Source of the DNA: Nelumbo lutea
Taxonomy: Eukaryota > Streptophyta > Magnoliopsida > Proteales > Nelumbonaceae
Length of the DNA stretch: 64,000 nt
Reading direction: 5' to 3'
NCBI GenBank assembly: GCA_022828595.1
Contig: JAKGHH010000004.1
Span: 57,848,164 to 57,912,163, forward strand
The notes under the pieces are model-generated. The model saw only the letters and a program-made list of their open reading frames with translations, ran no database searches and was not told where the DNA came from. Shown here one piece after another: positions 45,676-56,459 of this stretch. Each line of letters opens with the position of its first letter. Within the stretch, counting starts at the first letter, position 1. Position numbers and translations under genes: made by a program.

Positions 45676-48600
45676 GGTCCAATCAGGTACTAGCCGGAGT
45701 CCCATGCTTTCCACGTGTTTCTCAAACACTTTCTGTGACAGTGGCTTTATCAAAGGGTGTGCTACATTTTCCGCTGACGCTACCTTCTGAATCAAGACGT
45801 TCCCTCTACCAACAATCTCCCTCAGTACATGGTACTTCCTCTCGATGTGCTTTGACTTCGAGTGGGCTCATGGCTCCTTAGCCTGAGCAATAGCTCCATT
45901 GTTGTCACACAACAATGGGATGGGTGATGTGCTGGATGGAACTACTCCCAACTCGTGAATGAACTTCATCCACATGGCTTCTTTGGCAGGCTTACTTGCG
46001 GCAATGTACTCGGCCTCGATCGTGGAGTCTACAGTGGACCCCTATTTGCTGTTTTTTCAGCAAACAGCACACGATCCTTTCGTGAAAACATATCCAGATG
46101 TAGACTTTCTATCATCTGGATCCAACTGGAAATCGACATCTGTATACCCTTGGATATGTAGTGAGCTACCATCAAATACTAGACAAAACTCTTTTGTCCT
46201 TCAAAGGTACTTAAGTATGTTTTTCACAGCAGTCCAGTGCTCTTGCCCTGGGTTGGCCTGAAATCTGCTCACTACACTCACTGCCTGAGCAATGTCAGGG
46301 CGAGTGCACAGCATGGCTTACATGATGCTCCCTATGGCAGAGGCATAGGGAACGTCTTTCATGCCATCAATCTCCTCAAAAGTCTTGGGAGACATCTTCT
46401 TGGAGAGAGTGACTCCGTGCCTGAAAGGAATATTTCCTTTCTTGGAGTTTTCCATGCTGTATCTTTTGACTATTTTGTCAATGTAGGCAGATTGGGATAA
46501 TCCTATTATCCGCTTTGATCTATCTCTATAGAGTCGAAGACCTAGTATCTAAGAGGCTTCTCCAAGATCCTGCATGGAGAATTACTATGAAAGCCATACT
46601 TTCACCGTAGTCAACATTCCAACATCATTCCCAATGAGTAGAATGTCATCTACATACAGAACCAAGAAGGTAACCTTATCTCCACTGTACTTCCTGTAAA
46701 TACAGGGCTCATCTGGATTCTGCTCGAAGTCAGACGATTTGACGGCAGAGTCAAAATGGATGTTCCAAGTTCTAGGAGCTTGCTTAAGTCCATAAATGGA
46801 TCTATTGAGTTTACATACCACGTTTTCCTGACCCGTAGCTATGAAGCCTTGCGGCTGCTACATATAGATATTTTCAGTAAGATCTCCATTCAGGAATGCA
46901 GTTTTGACATCCATCTGCCAAATCTCATAATCATGGTATGCTGTTACTGCTAGCAGGATCCTAATAGATTTAAGCATGGCCACAGGTGAAAAGGTTTCCT
47001 CATAATCGATGCCCTCTTTCTGAGTATACCCTTTCGCCACCAGACGAGCTTTGAAGGTTTCAACCCTACCATCGGGGCCCTTCTTCCTCTTGTAAATCCA
47101 TTTGCAACCGATTGCTTTTACCTCGGAGGGCGGATCTACTAGAGTCCAGACTCCATTGGTATCCATTGAGTCCATCTCTGCTCTCATGGCCTCTACCCAC
47201 TTCTGGGAATCTATGTCCAACATAACTTCCGCGTAAGTCACGGGATCCTTCTCACTAGTTAAGGTTTCCACCAGGTAACTATCATGGTCATAACCGTAAC
47301 GGACTGGTGGCCTGGATACCCGAGTGGATCTTCTAGGTTGGTTACTACCTGGAACTTGTGGGACATCTCCCACTGCTCCTGAGCTCTCCTCATCAAGAAC
47401 AATTTTCTGACGATGGGTGTCCAGGATATAATCGGTCTCCAAGAACTGGGCATTTCGACCGCAGAACACTTTCTGCTCACTTGGGTCATAGAAAAGGTAA
47501 CCTATAGAGCCTTTTGGTTAGCTTACAAATAGGCAATGACTGGTCTTGGATTCCAACTTATCTGCACTCATTCTTTTAACGTGTGATGGACAACCCCAAA
47601 TCTTCAAGTGTCTGACACTTGGTTTCTTTCCGGTCTAAAGTTCATATAGAGTGTTCAGAACCGATTTGGTTGGAACCCGATTCAGCACGTATATCGCAGT
47701 ATCTAATGCATAACCCCAAAAGGATGTGGGTAACTCTGAGTGTATAGAAGTGACAGGATCATATCCAATAAGGTCCTATTCCTTCTCTTTGAAACACCGT
47801 TAAGTTGTGGTGTAGCAGGAGGAGCTAATTGTGATACTATCCCATTGTCCTTTAAGTAGTCCTTGAACTCGTCAGAGAGATACTCGCCACCTCGATCAGA
47901 TCGAAAGGCTTTAATTTCTCTCCCCAACTGTTTATCGACCTCTTGTCTAAACTCTTTAAACTTTTCAAAAGATTCAGACTTGTGTCTCATTAGGTACACG
48001 TAACCATATCGTGAGAAATCATCTGTGAAGATGATGAGATACACGTGTTGATTTCATGTCCTAACACTCAGGGGACGACATATATCAGTATGTATTAGGT
48101 CAAGTGTGCCTGTACATCTTTTAGGCTTACCGTTAAATGGTCATTTTTTCATCTTGCCTTGTAGGCAAGGCTCACAGGTGGGAAGATCTTCTACAGTTAG
48201 AAAATCCAAAGGACCATCCTTTGCCAACCTTGTGATTTGGTCAACACCGATGTGGCCAAGTTGGTAATGCCAATGACATGTGGGATTAACTGTATCATGG
48301 GTTCTCTTCTTGGGGATTTCAGCCAACGTAGTTTTGGTAATGTTAGTTTCTAGAGAATGATGTAGAACATAGAGACCGTTCTCCAGATCCTCATATGCGA
48401 TGAATCTGTTATTTCTTTTAATAGTAATCGTATTACTAAGGAAAACAGAATAACCATCTGCACACAGTTTTGAAATAGAAATCAAATTTCTTCTTAAGTT
48501 TTGTGCATAAAGACAATCTTTCAGTACAACTTTTCCTTCTCTAAAAATTAACTCCACGGTTCCTATTGCCGCGGCTGCAACAGTTGCGGTAGTCCCCAAG

Positions 48601-49539
48601 TAGAGAGTGACTTCTCCTTCACTCAGCCTTCTGCTTACCTTGAACCCCTATAGTGAGTTACACACATGAATTGAAGCCCTGGAGTCAATACACTAGGACG
48701 CAGAAGCTACCAATAAATCGGTTTCTATAACACATGTTTCAAAATTACCTTTCTTGGATTCCAGATAGGCAGGACAATTTCTTTTCCAGTGGCCGGTCTT
48801 CTTGCAGAAGTGATAGGCATCTGATGCTTTGTCTTTCTTCTACCTTTTGCTCTTAGTGGCTTTCTTCTGAGGCTTCTTTGCCTTCCTCTTTCTCTTGCCC
48901 GTTTTGTTAGCTTCAACAAGCATAGCTACAGGCTCATCCTTTTTAATCAGTTCTTCAGCTCTTTGCAACATATTGCTGAGCTCTTGCAAGCTGACTGACA
49001 TTCAGCTTGTTCATGTTGTAGTTCATGATGAACGGATTAAACGAAGGAGGCAAAGAATTAATGATAGCATCTATCTGGGTTGCGAGGTCCAGCTCGGATC
49101 CAAGAGCCTCCAGTTCGTTGATGTAACCCATAATCCGAAGACAATGGTCGTGAACTTGTTGGCCCTTGGACATTTGAGTGGTCATGAACTGTTTCAAGAC
49201 CTTTTGTCGAGTAGAACGATTCTGCTCTTCATACGTCATCCTCAAGCTGTCCAATATGTCCTTGGCAAGTTCGATCTGATCGAACTGCCTCTGTATTGGG
49301 TTGTCCAATGAGGCAATGATGTAACATCTGGCTAAGGAGTTTTTCTCCTCCCATTCCTGATAGTCTCTCCTTCGGGCATCGAAAGCCCTGTCACCCGGAC
49401 GCTCTGGGGCAGGATTCTTTGCCACTTTGTCCAGCTTTTCTGAAGCTAGGACCAGCATAAGGTTCCTGTACCAGTTGGCGTAGTTTGGGCCCTTAAGCTT
49501 GTTGTCATCAAGAAGTTTTGCAAAAGATCTGTTTGCCAT
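45673..49539 (-). pseudogene. Element G gag-pol, frameshifted
   Basis: Gag starts at ATG 49537-49539 (MANRSFAKLLDDNKLKGPN) and reads 194 codons to 48955. A CTGA duplication (ctgactgaca, ~48994) then shifts the frame; the remaining gag lies at 48725-48940, with the first zinc-knuckle Cys changed to Tyr. The protease has TAG in place of the Trp codon (~48707) and DSRAS at the active site. GAG-pre-integrase is 48141-48599. Integrase is 47703-48044, with [26 protein letters not shown] and [12 protein letters not shown] is 46858-47469 (DVKTAFLNGDL) and 46585-46821 (YVDD). RNase H, ~45673-46270, is broken over several frames. Total coding span of ~3.87 kb matches a full Ty1/copia polyprotein. Confidence 0.94.
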
Positions 49540-51304
49540 TTTCTAATAAAAGAGCAAACATCAGTCCACAACCTAATTTGATTCATGTTCATTTCATAGA
49601 TATGACTTTTTATCTACGATCCATTTCTATTTATTCATCTCTGAGATTTCCCTCCTTTCTCAGTGATGGAGACTACGGGTTGTCTCTGGAAATGTGGGAA
49701 ATCACATAGGGTGCATGGAGCCAACAGTTTCAGCTGCATAACCCCACCACCTTTCTGTGAAGGATCATATCCACTCATTGTATGTGTTTTCCCTTTGGCC
49801 TCTATCAGACAAGGTTCAGAGCCGTTTTTAGGTAAACCTTCCTGTCGAGTGAGTGCTTACCCATCATATTCGTGAACGCCAAGGTACCGTGAGAGAGTTC
49901 CCATTTTCTGGTGAAGCCCCTCCCACATCGGTCTATGACGCCCCTATCATCTTATGAAACACTCAGACAAGCCCAACAGCAAATGGATAGCCCATTTTCT
50001 GGTGTGTTTCCTCATTACTAAAGGACCCATCCTCATGCTAATGATGGAAGGCCTTTAAAGAGTTCATCATATGAATCTCCCTATCACTTGCACTCATATT
50101 AGCTAGAGGGAACAAATAATTATGCCCTAGTTTGATTTAGGACAAACCATAGTGGCTCCCATTGACTTTCATAAAGTCAGATTTTGGTGGGCCTTTAATC
50201 GGCTAGGGTTCCGCACGTAACCTCTTGATGAGGTGTGGGGCCCACCACTGAGGGAGGTGTGGGGCCCACCAATGACCAAAAGGGACACCATGGCAATGAT
50301 GTGCATTCAGCCATGGTGTGCGCAAGAGCCACTGTCGAATGAGCATGGGCTAAGTACTTATGGCCCATGTACGCAGCACATCACACATTCATACATCTCA
50401 TGCAGGAATAGATTGATCCAATCAATTAATTATCTGTAAGGCCCATTGGAAGCCTGATAAAATTCCATAATATTAACCATTAATATTATCTAGGTATATG
50501 GGCTGAATTAGGGTTACCCAGTTCGGCCCATATAGCTTTATTTTTAAAATGGGCTTTTTGTAGTTTTAACTATTTAAAACTGGGCCTTTACATTTAATTA
50601 AATATCAATCCTCATGCCCATTAGTGGGAAAATTAGGGCTGACTTTAAGCCTTGATTAAACCCTAGATTTTGTCCAAACAATTTGAACCAATCTTGGTTC
50701 GAATGGGTCTAGGGTTTGATTTTTAATTAAATCCTTAATTCAAGAAAATAATCTGAAATTAAATAACTGATAAAAGAAAAAACAAAAATAAGTTAATCAG
50801 GGCTGTTCGCATACTCCATCCTGCAAAACAGAGGTTAGATCACAGATTGCAGTTTCACAAACTGCAAATCGCAGATATCGAATGTCCCATCTGTGAAATC
50901 TCCTTCTCTGCGCTGCCATCTTCGATCCAAAATTCAAATTAAATAGAAATCCTATTTCTATTAATTATTACATCAGATCGAATACCTATACATTGAGTCT
51001 AAAAATAAAAAAAAAATTATTTACAGACCAAATGTAATAAATAAATTCAATAAACTGCAAATCTTGCAGTTCTCCCTACGTAAACCAAGATTTCGGTCTC
51101 CTCTTGTACGAACAGCCCATAAATCAAGAAAATTATAAAGAACTATTCTAAATAATAATAAGATTTATTTAAAATTAATTTCAGATTATTTGCCATCTGT
51201 TTTGGGAACAAATTTCCCAAAACCCATATCTGCGCAAATTGGGTAGAACACCTTCTCCCCATTTGCGTAGGTTTAGATCTGAAACAGAATTGTTCAAGAT
51301 TTGA
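49540..51304 (-). other. Element G untranslated leader
   Basis: About 1.77 kb between gag and primer site, the inverted counterpart of the unit B and C leaders. It contains a local duplication of gtggggcccacca (~50236-50270) near the leader middle. No conserved frame. Confidence 0.8.
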
Positions 51305-51305
51305 A

Positions 51306-51322
51306 CCATGGCTCTGATACCA
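51306..51322 (-). promoter_or_regulatory. Element G primer-binding site (initiator tRNA-Met)
   Basis: TGGTATCAGAGCCATGG on the minus strand, one base from the 5' LTR end. Confidence 0.92.
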
Positions 51323-51323
51323 C

Positions 51324-53235
51324 TGAAAGGATAGGAAATCCATCACATGGATGCCCAAAATTGTGGAATAAAGGGGACGAATTTCAAAATTTTTTTTCTC
51401 TCCCTTCAACTGGGAATCGAATTCTCTATTTAGAAAATCATATTTTCAAGGATCATTCTTGAACCATAAACTGAACCAGATCTGAACCAAAAGGAGGAGA
51501 GAGAGATAATACCTGATACAAAGAAATAATATCTCTCAATGGAAGTGTTCACGCCCAAGGTAGGATCCAAAATCTTCTCCCACTAAAGATGGCGCAGTGC
51601 ACGGTGGAGCAGAATCAGCAGTGTTCTTCCTAAAGAACTTGATCCTTCTCAAGAATCATCTGGGCGACTTATGAATACAACTCCTACCAATCTTTTCTCC
51701 AAAAGATTGGAATCAAGATCCAATCTTGATTTCTCCCAAGGAATGGAAATCGAACTGCTGTATTTGCAGGGTGCAGAATTCTCTCTTCTGTGATCTCAGC
51801 TCTGAAGACAAGACTGTTGCTGGTGATTATGTGTCTAAAGGCTGCCGCCCCCTCTTCCTTTTATAGACTTAAAGGGATCAGCTCCTAATCCCATTAGGAG
51901 TTGCTAACCCAAATCATATCTGGATTAAAAGTCCCTTTAAGATAAAGGATACTCCTTATCTTATCTGCAGGTTAGATCAGCCAGCTCCTAATCTAATTAG
52001 GAAGTTTCCAAATCTAAATCTCATTTAGATCGTGGACTCTCTGAGTGGATAGGGTGTGGGCCCAATCTTATCAGCTGATCTTATCTCAGAATTCACCCCT
52101 TAAAGACTAATTCAAATTAGCCCAGTTCAAAATGGGCTTAAGGCCCATTTAGGGTTATGTATTCATTTAGCCTTCCAAACTACTGCCCAGTTGGGCTTCC
52201 TTGTATGGCATGGGACATTGATCTACACATCAGCCACATGGGTTCAGCCCAGCCTTTGTTACAAGGCCTGGCCGAATACACTGTTATGGACAGTGCTCCC
52301 CCTGAAACCCATCAGATGGGCTCTATGGGCCCAACACTTACCCTAAGTGGTCCCTGGGCCAAGCCACCTTGTAACACCCAGGGACTGTGGGCAGATGGAA
52401 GATTGGCCCATCAGATATTATCCTCAATGGTCTTACACTTAACCTCTCAACCCATAATGATCATACACTGCCCGACAAGAGAGGACATCTCCCTCGGCTG
52501 CAAGGAACAGTGTTGCACTCTCTATTTATATGGATCCCGGGAATTAAAACCTTTTGCAAATCACTTTGAAACCATAACTTATATACTTTTATATCTCATA
52601 TAAAATATATTTTGCAAAGCAAATCTCAACGATTGAAATCGGCTGCCGGCAGTCTTGGTTTCCATCAGTGAGAGTGCATCCCCGATCATTACCTTTGTCC
52701 GACAAAGGGGCTGATCCTATCACTATGATCACCCACTCAGATGAATTCTCAGACTATCCCAACATACCCAGGTTTTGACCCCCGCTAAGGTTCTCACTGA
52801 TTGGTACATCAAAGACAGCCCAATCCGACACCTAGTGCAGTATCATAATCGAGTCTAGGGGTCGGGTGTAACTTTCCAGTTTTTCCCATCAATCTCCAAG
52901 GTCCAGGGCAATACTGGAAATCTGGTCCAGTTCAAAGATTCAATTAATCCCACACTGTATGTGCCTAGGGTCTCACCCCGGTAGCTGAGACAAGCCACCC
53001 CAACCGACTTGGTGGCACTACAGTGTCATCCTTGTGAGGATAGGTCTCCCCAGACCCACCCATTGGCTGTGAACATTCTAAACTAACACGAGTCTCATTA
53101 AGTGTCCAGTTTAAGGGTATTACACAGAAACATACCAAGGGAACATGAATCAAATAAGCTATTTTATTCATTTACAATAAACTCATAAAGTATATCATTT
53201 TGATTGAAGTTAAGGGCATACAAAACTGTCTAACA
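51324..53235 (-). repeat. Element G 5' LTR
   Basis: 1,912 bp, tgaaaggatagg to gtctaaca. Relative to the 3' LTR it has a ~40-bp gap at ~51761 (gaactgctgtatttgc) and a small gap at ~52214 (gggacattgatc); otherwise colinear. Confidence 0.95.
51857..51865 (-). promoter_or_regulatory. Element G 5' LTR TATA box
   Basis: TATAAAAGG on the minus strand ~535 bp before the LTR end, followed by a GC-rich stretch (gagggggcggcag). The 3' LTR has the same motif at ~44275-44283. Confidence 0.6.
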
Positions 53236-53485
53236 AATAATTGGACCAGTACCTAATCCATCGAAATCCAGTTCCAACCACATTAATGATGTGAAATGCA
53301 GGATGGATAAGGGACCTATCTGAGTTAAACCAAATTAGTTAGTCACGCCTGTCATATTGGTCTGTAATATACTGTTCAACAATTGTTTCCCTCCATCAAA
53401 AATATTCATTGCTTGAATGTTTAGAGTCCCTCCTGAAAAATATTGCATATCCATATTACCATGAAGGCCCAAACTCTAGTAATTT

Positions 53486-53508
53486 TTAGACAATTACTAA
53501 TTGTCTAA
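53486..53508. repeat. Short perfect inverted repeat
   Basis: ttagacaatta and taattgtctaa around a single c, eleven-base arms without mismatch. Confidence 0.8.
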
Positions 53509-54987
53509 TAATATATGCTGAAGTACTTTATTTTAACAATATTGTCTAATGCTGAATATGTGCACAAAAATGGTTTGATACCTAGGCATATATCCTAAAT
53601 GCAGCATCCACACTTATTTCTAGATTTTTTTTTAGGATTTTTAATCAATTTAGAAGTCAATCCAACAATAGATATGGATTGTGGAGTGATTAAGAGTTAT
53701 TTTCTTAAGAAAACAAATCTACAAAATAACCATTTTGTTCAAATTACTTGACTTTCACCAATAAGAAGTTGAGAACAAACGTTTCTATACACTCAACAAG
53801 AATGATCTATTCCGAAATAATTCTTCAAATGCCAACATAAATACATGGATTGATTCAGTAGGCTACTACAAGGTTTGAAATCGCATAAGCATGACACCGT
53901 TTTCATCAATGCTGATAATAGAGATAAATTTGGTCATGGACAAGAAACAAAGCCCTTACTCATAGAAAGTAAAATTCATGAAAAATCCCCAATTTCCATT
54001 GAAATGAATTCGAGGAATATTTATCATGACACAATTTTCCTTTTGTGGAAACTAGATATTGACACTTGAATTAAATGAAGTTAGACTTTCTATAACAAAC
54101 GATATTCAAAGGAAATTTCTTAAAGTAAAATATAAAAAGTATAAGTGGCCAAAGCAATGAAATGAGCTGTATAAGAAAGTTCAATGCACACAAACAAAAG
54201 ACAAATAGAAAATGGTTATAGGCAATTCAAATATCACATTCTTTTAGCAGTATAACATACTTTCCAGCTAGTGAATGGGAATAAAAGGATGATAGCAATA
54301 AAGCAGATGAAAATGCAAATTTTGTGTTTTTGCTAATAATGAATTTATTGATCCATCAAAAACATGAAGAAAGAAGGTTACTTGAGAATGAGATTGAAGA
54401 TGTGATTCCTGAACAAAACAAACCCTAAGTTAGTATCCATGTCAATAGAACTAGCATTGAATATTGATAAAAGTGGCCTTGTCATTATAGGGCAAAATAA
54501 CTGCATTGAAGTTCTTCTTCGGGCACCAATTAGCATCCATGACCATTGAAGTGGAAGTTGATGTGATTGAAAAGTCATGTAGTGCAGTATGAAGCAACGA
54601 GATGGAGGTCTAATGGATAAAGCCCTTCTAATGCAAGGTGAAAGGTTCACCGGTCAAAAATATTTTTTCTGTTATTCTAGAGATGAATTGCTATGTGAGC
54701 AGTTTGTCTTATTTGATGGAAGAGAGGCTCCATCTCCAACGCTATAGAAGCATTTCCATGTGACCAACCATGACGTGGTAAGATAGTCCATCAAGGTTTG
54801 CCTAATGTTGGCTACATCTTTGGTTTGCCTATAGAAGCATTTCCATTAGGCCCATTACAACATGAGCTCGAGTAATATATTGTAAGGAATTGGAAAATGG
54901 AATTCAGTTTTCTAGTTCTAGTATAGATAGTCATAACATCCAACAAACATGTGCTTGTCAACAAACATCTTCTATTGAAACCCTAGT

Positions 54988-55047
54988 GATGGAGACATAA
55001 AAGATAAAGAGCATAATGATGGAGACATAAAAGATAAAGAGCATAAT
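54988..55047. repeat. Exact 30-bp tandem duplication
   Basis: Two identical copies beginning gatggagacataaaag and ending gagcataat, at 54988-55017 and 55018-55047. Identity suggests a recent slippage-type event. Confidence 0.92.
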
Positions 55048-55108
55048 GATGAACAAGAATGAATGGATGGATGAGTGGAGGATGAAGGTTTTGGAGATTG
55101 AGATTGAG

Positions 55109-55110
<2 letters not shown>

Positions 55111-55141
<31 letters not shown>
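55111..55141. repeat. (GA)n microsatellite
   Basis: About 15 GA units, preceded by gagatt repeats. Confidence 0.95.
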
Positions 55142-55144
<3 letters not shown>

Positions 55145-55213
55145 TACCTATTTGATGCTAACATTGTCGTTGTGTTTTGTCCGATAGTTATGGTGGTGTG
55201 AGGTTGACTACGA

Positions 55214-55214
55214 A

Positions 55215-55245
<31 letters not shown>

Positions 55246-55246
55246 A
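55214..55246. repeat. (GA)n microsatellite, imperfect
   Basis: GA array interrupted once by ca. Confidence 0.9.
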
Positions 55247-55282
55247 AATATAATGAGAACAGGATACAGGAGGGAAAAAACC

Positions 55283-55365
55283 TCAATTCGTGCGTAACAA
55301 TATTAGTGATAGTTGGTCTTTAGTGACTTTCAAAACTGCCACTATTTCTCAATTTTAACGTAGTG
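55283..55365. mobile_element. Possible CACTA (En/Spm) transposon terminus
   Basis: On the minus strand the stretch begins CACTACGTTAAAATTGAG and contains alternating TAGTGGC and CACTAA motifs, the usual style of CACTA termini and subterminal repeats. The opposite end is not securely identified. Confidence 0.4.
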
Positions 55366-55414
55366 CTATAATCTAGGTAGCCAGCTAATAAATCTACAAT
55401 TTATCTATAATTTT

Positions 55415-55663
55415 TGAGGACTTTAGCATGGATTTTTATGCTGGTTTTATTAATTTGGCCTTAATTTAGCTTAATGCTAAGAATAAGTTTCAGGGGTAAT
55501 TAATCCAAGAAAATGAAGAAAAAAGGCAAGGAAAGAGGGTTCAAAAAGACCAAACTCAGCCCAGACTGGTTGTGGAAGCAAGAGAGAGCACTTCGGCTCA
55601 AGAGGAGTAAGTGGATTCCATGAGAAAACCCAAGAAAAGAAAACCTAGCTAAGAGTAAAATTT
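55415..55663 (+). mobile_element. Left part of an LTR-like element interrupted by element H
   Basis: A sequence starting tgaggactttagcatgg is cut at the AATTT target site of element H and appears to resume at 63547. The resumed part has a TATA box and a possible poly(A) signal. This arrangement looks like a gypsy-type LTR; the start at 55415 is a guess from the TG and style of sequence. Confidence 0.4.
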
Positions 55664-56459
55664 TGAAATAAGGGTAGGATCCATCTAATGGATTCCATAA
55701 AGGGTGTGGAATGGGTGGGTGAATTTCAAAATTTTCCTACCTTCTCCTAATTGGGAATCATATTCCCTAAATTTAGAATACAATATTTAAGGATTATACT
55801 TGAACCATAATCAAACCAGATCTAAACGAAAAAGAAACAGGAAGGATTATACTTGATCCGGAGAAACAATATCTCCCAAAGTTGGTATTCACGCTCAAAG
55901 AAGTGTCAAGATCCGCTCCTGCTGAACATGACACAACTGTTGATGGAACGGAACCAGTAGGGTGCGTCCTACACACTGGATCCTTCGCAAGAACCCACTG
56001 GAAACTCTGAACACTGAATCATTTTTAGTCTTTTCTGCAAGACTGATGTCAAGAACTGATTTCTTGACTTCTTTCTCCTACAAAGATCGAATCTTGCAAA
56101 AGGGGTTGGTGGCGGCTGGAGGAGAACTCTTGGATGAAGATGGCTGAACAACTTTTCTTCTCTCTAGAGTTCTTGAGATCAAATCTCTGTTGCAGAAGAC
56201 TTTCTTCTCTCTCTTAAAACTTGTTCGAAATCTGGTATATTCGAATTAGCTTTTTCCTCCTTTCTTCTTGATTAAGAAATCCTCCTAATTAGGAGTTATC
56301 CCAATCCAAATCAATATTTGGATAGGGGATAATATTAATCCTATCTGCAGATTAAGTTAGTTTACTCCTGATCTTATCAGGAGGTTACCAGATTCAAATC
56401 TAATTTGAATTTGGTCTCCCAAAGTGGATAAGGTCAAAAGCCCAATCCTTTTTACTAAC
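55664..56459 (-). repeat. Element H extra partial LTR
   Basis: 796 bp from tgaaataaggg to tttttactaac, corresponding to the last ~0.8 kb of a Cop1 LTR. It repeats 56460-57255 in tandem with modest divergence. Confidence 0.88.

Larger units (their letters stand above)
43699..53235 (-). mobile_element. Element G: structurally complete Cop1 copia element, TSD AATAA
   Basis: 9,537 bp in minus orientation with both LTRs, primer site, leader, gag-pol and polypurine tract. The duplication AATAA is exact at 43694-43698 and 53236-53240. It is the reference copy for reading the broken Cop1 units. It encodes no intact polyprotein. Confidence 0.95.
53241..55414. other. Intergenic, AT-rich; simple repeats and a possible CACTA end
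   Basis: No gene recognised. It contains a perfect 11-bp-arm palindrome, a 30-bp tandem duplication, two GA microsatellites and a CACTA-like terminus, listed separately. Confidence 0.5.

Noticed and set aside
54378..54650. 90-codon minus frame
   Set aside because: No recognisable domain and AT-rich surroundings; consistent with chance.
53863..55365. Complete CACTA element from ctactacaaggtttg to 55365
   Set aside because: The left end departs from CACTA and the flanking trinucleotides do not match convincingly; only the right end is reported.
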